A stretch of DNA of 64,000 bases, taken from positions 55,168 to 119,167 of the forward strand of contig JAVYIG010006365.1 in assembly GCA_035222895.1 (NCBI GenBank), given 5' to 3'. Shown piece after piece: positions 51,201 through 61,900 of this stretch. The stretch's first letter is position 1, and the number at the start of each line of letters is the position of its first letter. The position numbers and the translations under genes are program-made. Source of the DNA: Strongylocentrotus droebachiensis. Taxonomy: Eukaryota; Echinodermata; Echinoidea; Camarodonta; Strongylocentrotidae. Below the pieces are notes generated by a model. That model was not told where the DNA came from. It saw only the letters and a list, made by a program, of their open reading frames with translations, and did not search any database.

Positions 51201-54200
51201 AAAGTGAGAGATATTTTTGTTTGTATTTTAAAGGTTATGACAGCAAAAGGTTACTCTTACACAAAGCTATCTTCAATTGTTATGCCTCCTCTACAAAGCA
51301 GCCAGAGGCATTATGTTTTTTGGGTTGTCCATCCGTACGTCCCGTTGTCGTGATCGCATTATCTCAACAATGGATTGATGGAATCCGAACAAACTTGGGT
51401 CATGTATGTATCTTGCAGAGCCAATGAACTGATCATATTTTGGGGTCACAAGGTCAAAGGTTACAGGGCTCATTATTTTTGTTCGATTCTGATACCCTCA
51501 TTTTTAGATCAACTGAGAGCTATTCCCCAAATTGCTGACTTGGGGGCGCTGTTCAAGTCGTCAGTGAAGCCGTCTGAGCTCACAGAGTCAGAGACAGAGT
51601 ACATGGTCAGGTGCATCAAACATACATTCCCAGAGCACATTGTTTTCCAGGTAATGTCTATTTAATGTTTATCTACATTTTATGCTACATAATTTACCCC
51701 AAGGGAGTGCTTATCTACATCTGGATTACACTAGATGCTAAATTTGATTTTCTCTTTCACACTACCAAAAAGCATTTTTTTTCTCTTGAAATGCAATGGC
51801 ATGCAGTAAACACAACTTAGCCACTATTCCCACCCCCCCCTCCTCCCACTCTACATCAAGTTTATGTGAAGTAGCTTATAATGCTAGTTTGTGCCCTTTG
51901 TTATTGTTATCATCACCGGTTTTTACAAAAGACTAGAGACAGATCTCAAACTGATTGATTACACATTCTAATTAAGATGATTAGGTGAATAGTGCCCTAT
52001 TACCTATATGAAAATCTTCCCACTCTTAAAGGTGAAATTCAAAGAAGATCACAAATATTTCAACTAATGTATCACTAGAAACTGGCTAGCTAACAGATGT
52101 CCATCGTACAACTTTTAGGTCAACTACATATCGGGTGATTTATAAAAATACAAATACAACCACCTCCATAGAAGCTGGGATCTACGAGAGATTTGCCGGA
52201 AAAATAACGATGTTTTAATGACGTCACTATATGGACCAACACTGCCCAAGCAGACGACATCCCATAGAGAATGAACATAATTGCAGAGCTATTACTTGTC
52301 AAATTATAATGAGTTTAGTGTATATAAATGTAACGGCATGTCAAGCCATTCAAAAGGGGATATGACCTGATTCTGATAACTAAAATCTTTTGCTTGTAAA
52401 TACACAGGATAGGGGTTAATTAACAGTCAAAGAAACCAGACTTTCAAATTGAAAACCCCCCGGAATGATATTAAGGACGGCATTTGTTCCCTCTTGAAAC
52501 GCTGAACATACCCCGGTGTGTGCAGCTGAATATACAATGGCTTCTTATTTTGTTTACAAGCGACAGATTCCTTTATTTTTGTATCGCTGCATTTTTCATC
52601 AAAATAAAACCATGCGCAGGGTTTAGAGTGAGGCAATAGATTATACATTTAGCCTGACGGTAGTGAAGTAAGAGAAAGAACTTGAGAGAAGATGAAAACA
52701 CAGGCACTGAAAATGTGTGAGATGTCATGGGACATCGTCTGCTTGTGCAAGTCATGTCCATACTGTGATCTCACACATCTCAGCAGCGTTCAGAGAGCTC
52801 TTCGGGTGCTATGCCGGGGCTGTATTTAAGCGTTTTGTAATTTATAATAATCATTACTTCGAACGTTTCCAAGCATTGAATTTTGATAACCTTGTCGAAT
52901 CACTAGTTTCATCCTTGCAATAATGAAAATAAGTTAGTTTTTAAAATCAATGAATATCTACTTTAACTTTTCCCTCAATATTTTCAAACAATTTAACAAT
53001 CAGGTAATCAGTTCCAAAGCTCTTTGGAAACCCATAGGGGTATTATATGTTACGAAGAAATATTATTAAATTATTACAATGAAATATTCCTTCAATATTC
53101 AGTTTGACTGCACCAACACACTGAACGACCAGCAGCTGGAGAATGTAACAGTACAGATGGAGTCGGCTGAAGGCTTTGAAGTCCAGCATTACATTCCCGC
53201 TCCTGTCCTCAAGTATAACCAGCCAGGCACAACATACACTGTGGTACAGATGCCAGAAGACACTTCTGATGGTAAGTTGTCATGATGTCTTCCAGGGGGG
53301 TGTTTCACAAAGATCCTAAGTCAAACTTATCTCTTTAAGAGATAAGTTTGACTTAACATTGGACTTAACATTTATGGAAAGCCATTAGCATCTTTGAAAA
53401 TAGTTGTGTAAAAGTTATTTTAAAAGGCATAACATGTTGATTCAAATCGTTCATATTTTCTATTATCAAGGAGATTTCATGTTCTCGATGTGGAATTTAT
53501 AAATAGTCTTAAATACTTGAATTTTCGCTTTTGAATATACTGTTTATACTCTTATTTTAAGGCTACAAATGGCTCTCCAAAGTTTTTTTTAGTCCGACAT
53601 GGAGTTAAGTTCGACTTTGGATCTTTGTGAAACACCCCTCGGATTACGCTTCTCCTCATATAAAGCCTTAGTGGACAGAAGCGGCCTCCAGAATTTATTC
53701 CACAAAAGATTCTGAGTTAGGCCTTGTGTTGCGATTGGGTTTTCAGGTTAAATTTAGGGTTTAGGAGTTAAAGTTTAGGAATTTGGTGGGTATTATGAGT
53801 TAAATATGAAGCAAATTGGCATTGGGGCCTGTGTTTTGCGATGGAGGCATCACATTAAAGTGATAGAATGCATGGTATAGAAAAATCACCATGGACCTGT
53901 AGGGATGATAGGGGCTGCATCTGTGTCTTGCTGAGGAAAATTATGAAGACCCTTGTGCGGATTTAAATGCTGAAGTAAAAATTCAATAGCATGAAAGGAA
54001 TAATTTGTAGACACATGGGTAACTAGCCCTTTAGAAAGATATGGAGGGACTGGCTTTTATTTCTGTGGTATGTGAATATTTCAGGGTATAGTATCAGATA
54101 TATGATCCCACATGTATTTTGTTGATTTTATGATATCAAAATCAGGTTTTAAAAGAATGATCTTGTGAAGACAACGTTCCTGACATGAAGGAAGAAGTAA

Positions 54201-56187
54201 ATTGTCATTTTCACTTTGCTTTTATGAGAATACTGAAAATATATTTCAAAGAGGTGAAATATATCTTGTAATGTTCAGCTGCCAATTATGAGTAATTGTT
54301 TATCTATACCTTTCTTTGATTCCCATAGTATCCAGTGCATTCAGCAACACACTGAAGTTCACCGTGAAGGACTGTGATCCAAACACAGGAGAGCCCGACG
54401 ACGATGGATATGAAGATGAATATGTGGTGAGTATTACAAACATTCAAATCTCTAACATCTGTACAAATGTAGAAACTGAGTGATTTTACTTGGATAAGCA
54501 TGTGCACGCTCGTAAAAGGGCGACTAGCTGGAATGCTCTCTCGGGATGTGCACTGTAGTGTGCAGAATAGTAATTTAATCCAGTGACCCTGATTATAATA
54601 ATACTGTTAGCTCTTTGTTTGGTTGTAACTGGTAAAGTGCTTTAAAAAAGGCAGTTATAATTATTAACCATATTATTATATATTGACCCCAATTCTATTT
54701 TGAAACTTAATACTATTTACTATTTGCTATTATTTAATTATAATTAAATAATTACATCATTGTAGAGGTAAATACCATTAAAATGGAGTCCTCTGGATCA
54801 ATTTCTACTAGGATGTTATACAATAATATGGCGATAAAATACCTTTGCTCTTTTTAAAGAGAAAAGTGCTGTTTAAAGGAATATGCTATTTTGCAATCCG
54901 TTTGAAGAACCCATGGAACTTTGAACTTTGAGCGTGGCTTATGCTACTCTACTTTAAAAGTACTTTCCACATGTAACTTGCCAAGAATGAATAAGGCATG
55001 TTTACCCAATTAGCAGGAGTACCTAATTAAGTAGGGAAAGTTTCTATGAAATGATTAAGAGGTTTTCTAATCCTAAGTAAAAAGGGTACGCCTCTATCTC
55101 TTATTCTATTATGCCGAGACTTCTGCAGTACTATACATAAACCGGTAAAGTGATGCACATTTGAATACAGCCAGTGGATTCAGTGCAAGAAAAACAGTTC
55201 CTTTTGAATTTTGGTTATAATACGGTATATATTAATAATGCACTATACATTCAATGCTTGATCCCGTTTTCAGTTGGAGGATATAGAGATAGCCCTATCT
55301 GATCACATGCAGCGAGTACTAAAGCCCAACTTCATGGCCTCATGGGAAGAAGTAGGAGACGAGAATGAGACTGAGGAGACCTATGGCCTGGCATCCAAGA
55401 GTCTTGAAGGTAAAACCTGCTTTAGTGACCACCTGTATAGAAAGACCAAATGTCTCTCAAGACCATTGAAACCAGTGCTGAAGTAACCCACTGAAAGACC
55501 ACCTGCCTATATAGACCGTGCTTGCTCGTTAGCATTCTTTATACACAGGTTTCACTGTAACATCAAGAAAACAACAAGGATCACTGTGGGTAGAATATGG
55601 CATGTTGACTCCCCCAGTTTTATTTGTATTGCAACAAGTATATCTAGTTGTATTTTATACTTTGACTGATAATTGGGTGATATGGTATCTGATAAAGGGG
55701 CATGGAAATACTGCCTATTAACATAAACAATATTTAAAGAAAACTATTTTCAGTCTTTTCAACAAATTGTAAATATATTTTGTGTACGGGTAAGTAGAAA
55801 ATGTACTTAATACTTGCAGTGTCATGAATGAAATGTAAACATAATTATCATAAATGGTGGTAATTTCTCATATATTTTGCCGAAAATACGCTATTATATT
55901 GGTGATGTCCCATCCAAATTAACGGTCTTTTATTTCCAAACCTGTCCCCATCCACAGAGGCCATCAAGGACATTGTGTCCTTCCTGGGCATGCAGCCTTG
56001 TGAGCGATCAGACAAGGTGAGCGAAGGGAAGAGCTCTCATACCCTCTACCTTGCTGGTGTGTTCCGTGGCGGCCATGACACCCTCGTCCGGGCACGCCTT
56101 GCTCTCCAGGATACCATCACCATGCACATCACGGTCAGGAGCAGCGACTCAGGGGTCAGTGAACTCATCGCATCATCAGTAGGTTAA
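33225..56187 (+). CDS. COPG: Coatomer subunit gamma (gamma-COP), 21 coding exons
   Basis: Gamma-COP is an adaptor-like subunit of the COPI coat, which carries Golgi-to-ER and intra-Golgi traffic. Coding exons: 33225-33261, 36478-36527, 37039-37119, 37620-37691, 38215-38370, 38832-38924, 39930-40133, 40743-40783, 43145-43199, 44411-44557, 45274-45558, 46311-46554, 47259-47334, 47727-47830, 48337-48465, 49561-49629, 51508-51650, 53103-53271, 54329-54426, 55274-55409, 55958-56187. All phases agree: 2619 nt, 872 aa (human COPG1 874 aa). Residues 1 to about 550 are the helical trunk ([43 protein letters not shown]). The C-terminal appendage contains [18 protein letters not shown] and W775 in SWEEVGDE, equivalent to the human platform tryptophan. 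It ends in ASSVG (human LASVG). Two adjacent ATGs begin the frame; the first is used here, giving [13 protein letters not shown]. Vertebrates have COPG1 and COPG2; I see nothing that assigns this copy to one paralogue. The large introns hold many transposons. Confidence 0.98.
33811..34650. mobile_element. Non-autonomous element with TAGATCTA-rich ends, COPG intron 1
   Basis: TAGATCTAGATCTAGATC at 33790 and CTAATCTAGATCTAGATGG at 34636 sit at opposite edges. The left block (GTAGACAGAAATAACC) and right block (CTCAG...CGATTAGAGAGACTGAAG) also occur at 1-300. A 73-aa open frame at 34131-34352 has no recognisable family and may be chance. The true ends are uncertain. Confidence 0.5.
34936..35790 (-). 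mobile_element. LINE (CR1/Jockey group), 3' part of ORF2, minus strand
   Basis: The minus strand encodes the region after the reverse-transcriptase catalytic core: [29 protein letters not shown], then [27 protein letters not shown], and the C-terminus [19 protein letters not shown]. It is spread over frames, so several small indels or stops have accumulated. The 3' end carries a TAAAG-type tail at about 34940-34962. The 5' end is truncated, so catalytic motifs are absent. It lies in COPG intron 1, opposite to COPG. Confidence 0.85.
36655..36859 (-). mobile_element. Partial copy of the COPG-intron MITE family (TTAAAGATAAA ends)
   Basis: This stretch in COPG intron 2 is the reverse complement of 56246-56450: shared words include ATGCTCATTACTCAGCCA, ACATTCAGTGTAAGTTTC and CCAGAACTCAAGTTTATC, ending CTTTAA. 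The remaining half is missing. Confidence 0.8.
38972..39640 (+). repeat. Tandem duplication in COPG intron 6
   Basis: A unit of about 269 bp starting TATATCAATAGCTGTTATC (38972) is repeated at 39241. The second half of that unit is repeated again at about 39508 after a step of about 134 bp (TAGTTAACCTGATGATTAC). The last two copies are almost identical, so the array is recent. Confidence 0.9.
40380..40491. mobile_element. Short MITE (TCTTACAAAGAGTTGATATC ends)
   Basis: GTCTTACAAAGAGTTGATAT on the left pairs with ATCAACTCTTTATAAGAC on the right, and ATCAATCGCAA pairs with TTGCGATT, giving a 112-bp hairpin in COPG intron 7. No coding capacity. Confidence 0.7.
41143..41835. mobile_element. 693-bp MITE with CCGTATTTGTCGGCGATAAGG ends
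   Basis: The left end CCGTATTTGTCGGCGATAAG pairs with the right end CTTATCGCCGGCAAATACGG; inner blocks GGCCGCACCCC occur in both. A TA at each edge suggests a TA target. The middle has A-rich runs and no transposase. It lies in COPG intron 8 and abuts the LINE that begins at about 41837. Confidence 0.85.
41837..43074 (+). mobile_element. LINE (L2/CR1 clade) reverse-transcriptase fragment with 3' tail
   Basis: The plus strand encodes part of ORF2: [30 protein letters not shown] (catalytic block A), [16 protein letters not shown] (block B) and YADDLQLYF (block C, catalytic Asp pair). In-frame stops at about 42304 and 42328 interrupt it. After block C the reading frame runs into a short 3' UTR, CTTGAGCATCTCTAGAG...GCGCTTTATAAATATTG and a TTA tail, so the C-terminal part of ORF2 is deleted. 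The 5' end is lost at the neighbouring MITE. It lies in COPG intron 8, same strand as COPG. Confidence 0.9.
43560..44216 (+). mobile_element. 'GCCTCCG' element with three internal tandem units, COPG intron 9
   Basis: Begins with the hairpin GCCTCCGCTACAAAGTAGC followed by CGGAGGC, then GGGTTGTCAGTCCGTACG. It contains three units of about 149 bp marked by AGCCAATGAACTGATTAG at 43700, 43851 and 43998, each with GGTCAAAGGTCA. It ends CATAGCGGAGGCATC...GACTGCGCGCAGTC. A shorter copy is at 51281-51480. Open frames inside are repeat translations. Confidence 0.85.
45013..45112. repeat. Tandem array, about 39-bp unit, three copies
   Basis: AAGTGTAGAATAAGGTATT recurs three times with intervening GATGTTGTATTGCAT, in COPG intron 10. 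Confidence 0.85.
45113..45185 (+). mobile_element. Retroelement 3' end (AAAGCGCATTGAGAC...AATGCGCTATATACAAATG)
   Basis: A stem-like GCGCATTGAGACTTC...GAAATGCGCTATAT followed by TTATTTTTTT is a LINE/SINE-type 3' end in COPG intron 10. No upstream coding part. Confidence 0.5.
45620..46006. mobile_element. MITE copy 1, TTAAAGGCATCG...CCCTTTAA, COPG intron 11
   Basis: About 387 bp bounded by TTAAAGG and CCTTTAA, with AATCTGAGATGCA, GATATGGTGTAATATTGAAG and TTCCAATCATAAATATC. The same body recurs at 48506-48876. No coding capacity. Confidence 0.85.
46730..46880 (+). mobile_element. LINE 3' end with TAAA tail, COPG intron 12
   Basis: GGGCCTCAACGAAAACC, CTGATTGGGCTACCC, TTCTTAAAGATG and (AATAA)n form a typical L2/CR1-type 3' end. 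The upstream boundary is unclear. Confidence 0.45.
48506..48876. mobile_element. MITE copy 2, TTAAAGGCATCG type, COPG intron 15
   Basis: About 371 bp, same orientation and colinear with 45620-46006, with small indels. Ends TTAAAGG and CACTTTAA. Both copies lie in introns of one gene. Confidence 0.85.
49262..49464 (+). mobile_element. Partial copy of the TTAAAGATAAA MITE, COPG intron 15
   Basis: Matches the right half of 56246-56638: TGTGTACAGTGCTTGTT, CCAGAACCTTGCAGTACACA, CACAATGCAATCGCA, ending CAACTTTATCTTTAA. The left half is missing. Confidence 0.8.
49698..51030. mobile_element. 1.3-kb hAT-like non-autonomous transposon with 8-bp target duplication
   Basis: The left end TAAGCCTGAGTCA pairs with the right end TGACTCAGGCCTA; the subterminal zones also pair (TCCGTTTAACCGTTA against TAACGGTTAAACGGA). 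A perfect GTATGGGG duplication flanks it (49690-49697, 51031-51038). An 8-bp duplication suits the hAT superfamily. The interior contains a TTAATATTGATA array and a GA microsatellite (50590-50665) but no transposase. It fills most of COPG intron 16. Confidence 0.9.
51281..51480 (+). mobile_element. 'GCCTCCG' element, short copy, COPG intron 16
   Basis: GCCTCCTCTACAAAGCAGCC, GGGTTGTCCATCCGTACG and GAGCCAATGAACTGATCA align with 43560-43760, with a single internal unit. It stops about 27 bases before exon 17, so it now supplies sequence close to that 3' splice site. Confidence 0.85.
53297..53638. mobile_element. 342-bp MITE with perfect GGGGTGTTTCACAAAGATCC ends
   Basis: The terminal 20 bases are exact inverted repeats; pairing continues with AAGTCAAACTT against AAGTTCGACTT. 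A second hairpin (AAGTCAAACTTATCTC against GAGATAAGTTTGACTT) lies inside the left arm. It is in COPG intron 18, 25 bases from the exon 18 donor. Confidence 0.9.
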
Positions 56188-58993
56188 TATTTATGTCATC
56201 GTGGTGGAAGATGCTTGTGTCATGCATAGAATAGAATCTTACGATTTAAAGATAAACTTGAGTTCTGGTAAAAAAAGAAAATGAATTCTCACAGAATCAA
56301 ATGAAACTTACACTGAATGTTCAAGAGTACAAATAAATGTCATTTGCCAAACAATTTTGGTAGAAAATGTATACTGGCTGAGTAATGAGCATAAAAAGAT
56401 AAGGAAATCAAGGTTTGGTTAGTAGCAGACACCATTTGTGTAGTCCCATGTACATCTTTCTGTGTACAGTGCTTGTTGCTTACCAAGACTGGGTCAAATT
56501 TATTATGACTTTGATGACTCCAGAACCTTGCAGTACACACCTATACTTACATGCTACATGATCAAATTTTTCTGATCCATTCCACACCTTTTCTTTCACA
56601 ATGCAATTGCATGACCAGAACTCATCTTTATCTTCAAAGTCAAAGTTGATATTCATAGGAGAGATGTATGGAAAATAGTAATATAGTGTACTTGAAATTC
56701 AATACTGACTCGGCCTCTGCCAATATTTGTGTGTATGACAAGAAAACAAATGTTTTTTTTTAGTTGTTTTTTTTGTGATTATTAACTCCTACTACTTACA
56801 GTAAATGTTTGCACTTTCATTGATGGCTCATTGCAGCGTGTAGCATAATATGTGACCTTACAATTACTGAAAATATTTTTTAAAAACTCAAAATTAATGG
56901 CTTACACAGATCCCATTTAATTGTAAAATGCTTGTTGTGTGATCACAGTCGCTGTGCAGAAATAAGATGCTGTTCTTCTGTTGCAACATAGATTGAGGAC
57001 TTGTTAGGAACTCTCTTAAGTGTAAAGTTCTTTCACCAAACTTTGTTACTCTTTATAAATTCTGTTAGTAAATTATATGAAAGTTCAGATGGTACTATTG
57101 GCTTAGATATGACCCTATGGATCTGTGGCCCCAGCTGAAACTTGGGAATTATGTTGTTTGTTGTTTTGTTATTGAGTCAATTCTTGGTCAACATACAAAT
57201 ATATATTGACATTTCAAATAGCAAGCAGATATTCATTATTGTTTTTCTATTTCTGTGATATATACTCTATATTTATGTTGAATATAAAGGTGATATAAGA
57301 TAAAACAATTATCTTATTGCAAACAGTGCATGTACATGAGTGCATGACATGTCTGTTTATCCCTTCATTTCATTTCGAAAAGAATGACATAAAAATCTGC
57401 AGTTTAAATGCGAGAGATTAGAAACTTCAACCAAAGGTTTAGACAAATTATTTATAGTGTTTCTTTAACTCGGGGAAAGGGATAGGCAAATTCAATTCCT
57501 AGGAAAAGCAAAATTCAAGGTCCTTTATTTATTTTAGTCCGTGAAAGTTTCAAGATTTTCTGAGATTAGGTGAATTAAATTTAACATGATTAAATGTTCA
57601 TTGTCAAAACCCCTCCCCCTAATGATAAACTCGCCCTTTTCTCTCACTCTCTTCTGTCTTCATCTTCATTCTTTATATATCTTTCCCTATCAGAAATTAT
57701 TCACATTGGACTTCGGCACAACAATACAGCTTCTTGTTATTGTATTGTTAAGCTACCAATTGACAATATAAATGATCAAGCTCGTCTTATGTATAAACAA
57801 AAGTATTATATGATTGGATAGGTGTAATGAATTACTATTGTTGTTGCTTTATGTAAGCACAAATTGTGTACTATCACAATTCTTGTTAGTAATACTGAAT
57901 ACACATGTAATCATGCTTCATTAAAGTATAGTCTAAAAGAAAATCCAGTTGTGTGGGATGAGCTTGTTGTCTTGTGTGTGTCTAGAAATCTCTTTATATT
58001 GTGAGTGTCAGGTGTTTTTACATAAGAAGGCATGTCCTATTATAATGAAGCCCATGGGACTAAGCCAAGCAATTAAAACATGTTGTAAAGCAATTTTGTT
58101 TTTAATATATTGTCAAATATCATACAAGGGATATTAGTGTGTTATGGGCAATTTCATTATAACAGGATTTGCCTGTATCTTATTCCGTTTCTTATCACGA
58201 CCATGTACCTCCTCTATTCTTGATATCAAAACAAATGATTGTTTATTGCAGCTATAGATTTGATTGCGATATGCTATACGCCAATATACTGGAATATTTA
58301 TTTATTCATAATATAATTGTACACGACGTACATTAAAAACTAAAAATCAAGGAATGTATTATAAGAGAAGCATCTTGTATGGGTTCATAAAACACATAAC
58401 ATAAATAGAGACAAAGTACATATATCATGTAGCAAAATACTACTTGGCATGCTTGAGTGATTTATCAATATATTTTACCAAAAAATCCACTCTGGCAGGT
58501 AATATGTACCAGCACATACAATAACAGACAGAAATTGATAAAGGATGTCATCTTCAATGCGTACAGAAGAAAACATATTCAGAGTATTGATAGTATCGGT
58601 CATTCAGGTCGCTAGTCATTTTAAGATATAAAGGCACTTGGATTGCAGTGTTAACTATATATATTTGGGACAGCATTAAAATGAATAATGCAAAAGTTAT
58701 GGACACAAAAGAAAATCTTGAATTAAGTCCATTGACAGCCAGAATGGCATTACCTCTTTGTGTAAACAAACAAATATGACTTGACATCCTTCTGCCTCTC
58801 GGCAATTAAAATGAGGTGTATATATATATATGGAAATGACTGAGCTGGGTTTTGCAAGTTCAACAGGATGAAAAGTTAACTAGGAATTTAAACGTACAAA
58901 AGGTATAATCATAAACACATGCAATATTTCAGTATCAATGGACATGATGAACCCTGTGGTAGTGAGTCATACAGACGGCATTAGGTTGACGTG
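56188..58993. other. Convergent interval between COPG and SLC37-family gene
   Basis: Holds the MITE at 56246-56638 and otherwise AT-rich DNA. The minus-strand AATAAATAAATA at about 58297-58308 is a candidate polyadenylation region for the SLC37-family gene. No gene was recognised; the short open frames at 57586-57821 have no family resemblance. Confidence 0.4.
56246..56638. mobile_element. Full-length MITE, TTAAAGATAAACTTGAG family
   Basis: The left end AAAGATAAACTTGAGTTCTGG pairs with CCAGAACTCATCTTTATCTT at the right, about 393 bp, no coding capacity. It is the only complete copy of a family with partial copies at 36655-36859 and 49262-49464. It starts 58 bases after the COPG stop codon, probably within the 3' UTR. 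Confidence 0.85.
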
Positions 58994-61900
58994 TCATCTC
59001 CTTGACTGGATCATGTGACCTCTGTAAGTTGCCATGGCACCCACAAGTGAGACAGCAATCATGAGATAAATCATGCTTTGCCAACCAAACAGCTCAGCCA
59101 CTAAACCAATGATAGGTCCTTCTATGACAGTGCCCATCGTTCCTATACCTAGAATAAAATGGTTGAAAAGGGAAGGGAAAAGATAAATTCAAATAAATAC
59201 ATGGATTTGGATTTTACAAACATTTCATATTGCTAATAAAATATGGTCTTCATTTTTGTATACACATTTGAAGACCGTTTAAAAAAGGAACAGAAAAAGG
59301 TACAGGACTCTGTTTTAGAAGGAGCCACAAATTTGAGGCATTCTTTGAAGGATTAATGATGCAGTTCTACTTAATAATAGTAGACAAAGCAATACAAAAT
59401 GATATATATATACATACATGCAAAGAGAAGAAAAGTTTTACAGGGAAACAAAAAGTAACATTTTAGAATAAGCTTGAATCTCTGTATTTAAACTGAACTG
59501 AAGAAGTGAAAAAAGGAGAGATCCTGTCTAGACATGAGCAGATAATCTTTCTTACCATTGACAAAACCAGCCACTGATGCTTGGATATCCATGCCCCCTT
59601 GTTCCCCCAGTGCAGAGGGGGATGGACCTGTGAGGATTGGGTCCACCCCACAGTTGAAGGCCCCTGCAAGCAACATGAAGGATTGGTTCAGGAACACACC
59701 ATGCCCGGTGGTGGCGTAGAATCCAATGAAACTCAATGCACTGAGGAGGATACCAAGGCTGGTCCCTTTGAAGGCCTTGTCATGTAGGAATCTGGTGAAT
59801 GATTATTAGAATGAAATTTTAAAAAAGAGCTTGGTACAATTAAAGCTACAGTCCCATATACGTCCCGGACCGTCCCGGACCATCCCGGACCCCATCCGGG
59901 GTGATCCGGGATTCGGTCCGTGTTGACACCGTGTTGGCACCGGGGTGGTCCTGGATGGTCCTGGATGGTCCTGGATGGTCCTGGGCGGACCGGGAGTCGA
60001 CCCCGGATGTTTTTGACGGTCAAAAACTGCCAGGGTGGTCCGGGACGGTACGGGACAATAGTTTGATCCGGGGGTGATCCGTGTAGCCACCGTGCTGGGT
60101 CCCGGGGTCATCCGTAGTGGCGCCGGGGCAGTCCGTGTTGATCCGTGGCAGTCCGGGAGTCAGTTATTGACCCGCCCAGGACCATCCAGGACCATCCAGG
60201 ACCATCCAGGACCACCCCGGTGCCAACACGGTGTCAACACGGACCGAATCCCGGATCACCCCGGATGGGGTCCGGGGATGGTCCGGGACGGTCCGGGACG
60301 TATATGGGGACTGTAGCTTAAAAGCATCACACTTTTTTGAACAAAACATCCCGGACAATCCCGGATCACCCCAGACCATGGTCCGGGATGGTCCGGAGTG
60401 GTCCGTGCTCGTCCGTGCTGGTCCGGCTTTATATGGGACTGGGGCTTAAGACTTGCAACTATGTGATGTGGGTAGCAGTAGTAACAGTTACGATTACAGT
60501 ATTGGTTCAGTAGTTTGTAGCAAAAATCCAGATTTTGTTTTTTTAATCAAGCTAATTATTTTAAGAGGAGCATGACTTAAATTTACATGTAAGAGTTGTT
60601 TTTCTCTCTATCCACAGACATTATAAAACTACCATTTATGTCAGGCCTGCATTATGTATTTGAGTTTCATTCTTACAGAACTGTCTCATCATTTGTTGCA
60701 AGTGAACTAACATATCGACTAAAAAAAAAAATTAAAAAAAAAAATTAAAAAAAAATTATCATTCACTTGATACATTCATGATCTGGATAAATTACATAAT
60801 CTATAAATGCAGTGGAAGGTTGTTAGAATAATATTAAACAAATGCCCCATTATAAACAAGGTGACTTAGCCATACTTGTGTGAATGGTATTCTACCTTTT
60901 TCATCCCTGATCTGACAAGGTTTCAATACATCAAGGTAATTTTCGTGGTCCGAAATGATTCTCTATCATGAGGTTCCACAGTACCAGTATATATGATTCA
61001 TATGGACCATCTCTTTTCATGTTTCTTCTTCTCACCTTGTAATTAGGTATCCCATTGATGCGCTCCCTATAACTCCTCCATTTCAAATATGGTCGAATAT
61101 AATCCAGCCTCTGTTTGACTGTAATGAAGCTGCATAGAAAAATACATAAATCATTCATTATTACTCTTCTATCGATTTCATAACAGTTTGTAACCCCTTT
61201 CTCCCCCGCGCCCCCCCCCCTCTACCTCTCAATATATTATTGTTTTGTGTATGTGTGGGGGATGGGTGTGGGGCTTTATTAACATCAGATATAAGTCATA
61301 TCTCATGAAAACCATTTTAAAAATACAAATATGTATCTCATCCAAAAATATAATACAATAACAGAGATTTGGATGAGTGATACAGAGTGGAATCCACAAA
61401 GAAATGGGACAGCTACCATACTATATGTTTGAAAACACAGCTAAAGCAGTTTTGTTTTCTTATGTTGTCAATCTAATAATTCTTTTAAACCAATATTTTC
61501 TTCATGGAAAGTATTTATAAACTATTTGTGAGCAGGGATGTAGTATTCTGCAACATTATACGATCCCGGCTCCTTTCCATTCAAAAAATAAAAAAATCTT
61601 GATTACTTGATGTCAAACTTTTCAAACTTAAAAAAAAAAAGTATTACAAACCTCTTGATGAAGATACAATGGCAGCCACATGAACATACAATATCTGACA
61701 ATCTTGATACAAAATGTTGCTATGGCTGCTTCTTTAACCATTCTATAATAATGAGAGAGAGAGAGAGAGAGACAACGATATATCATGTGTAATTATGTAG
61801 ACTGAATTATTATGGCCATAAAAACAGATTACCACTAAGAGCAGCAATCTAAGATTTTCAAATGAGCTATTACTGACTTTAGCTAAAACATTCATTAGTT

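Noticed and set aside
59733-60449. Gly/Pro-rich collagen-like open frames
   Set aside because: They are translations of the GGTCCGGGAC-type decamer repeats in the foldback element, present on both strands.
60931-61158. A 75-residue minus-strand frame (VKQRLDYIRPYLKW) that looks protein-like
   Set aside because: It covers the SLC37-family exon in the wrong frame; the correct frames read LHYSQTEAG and GGVIGSASM.
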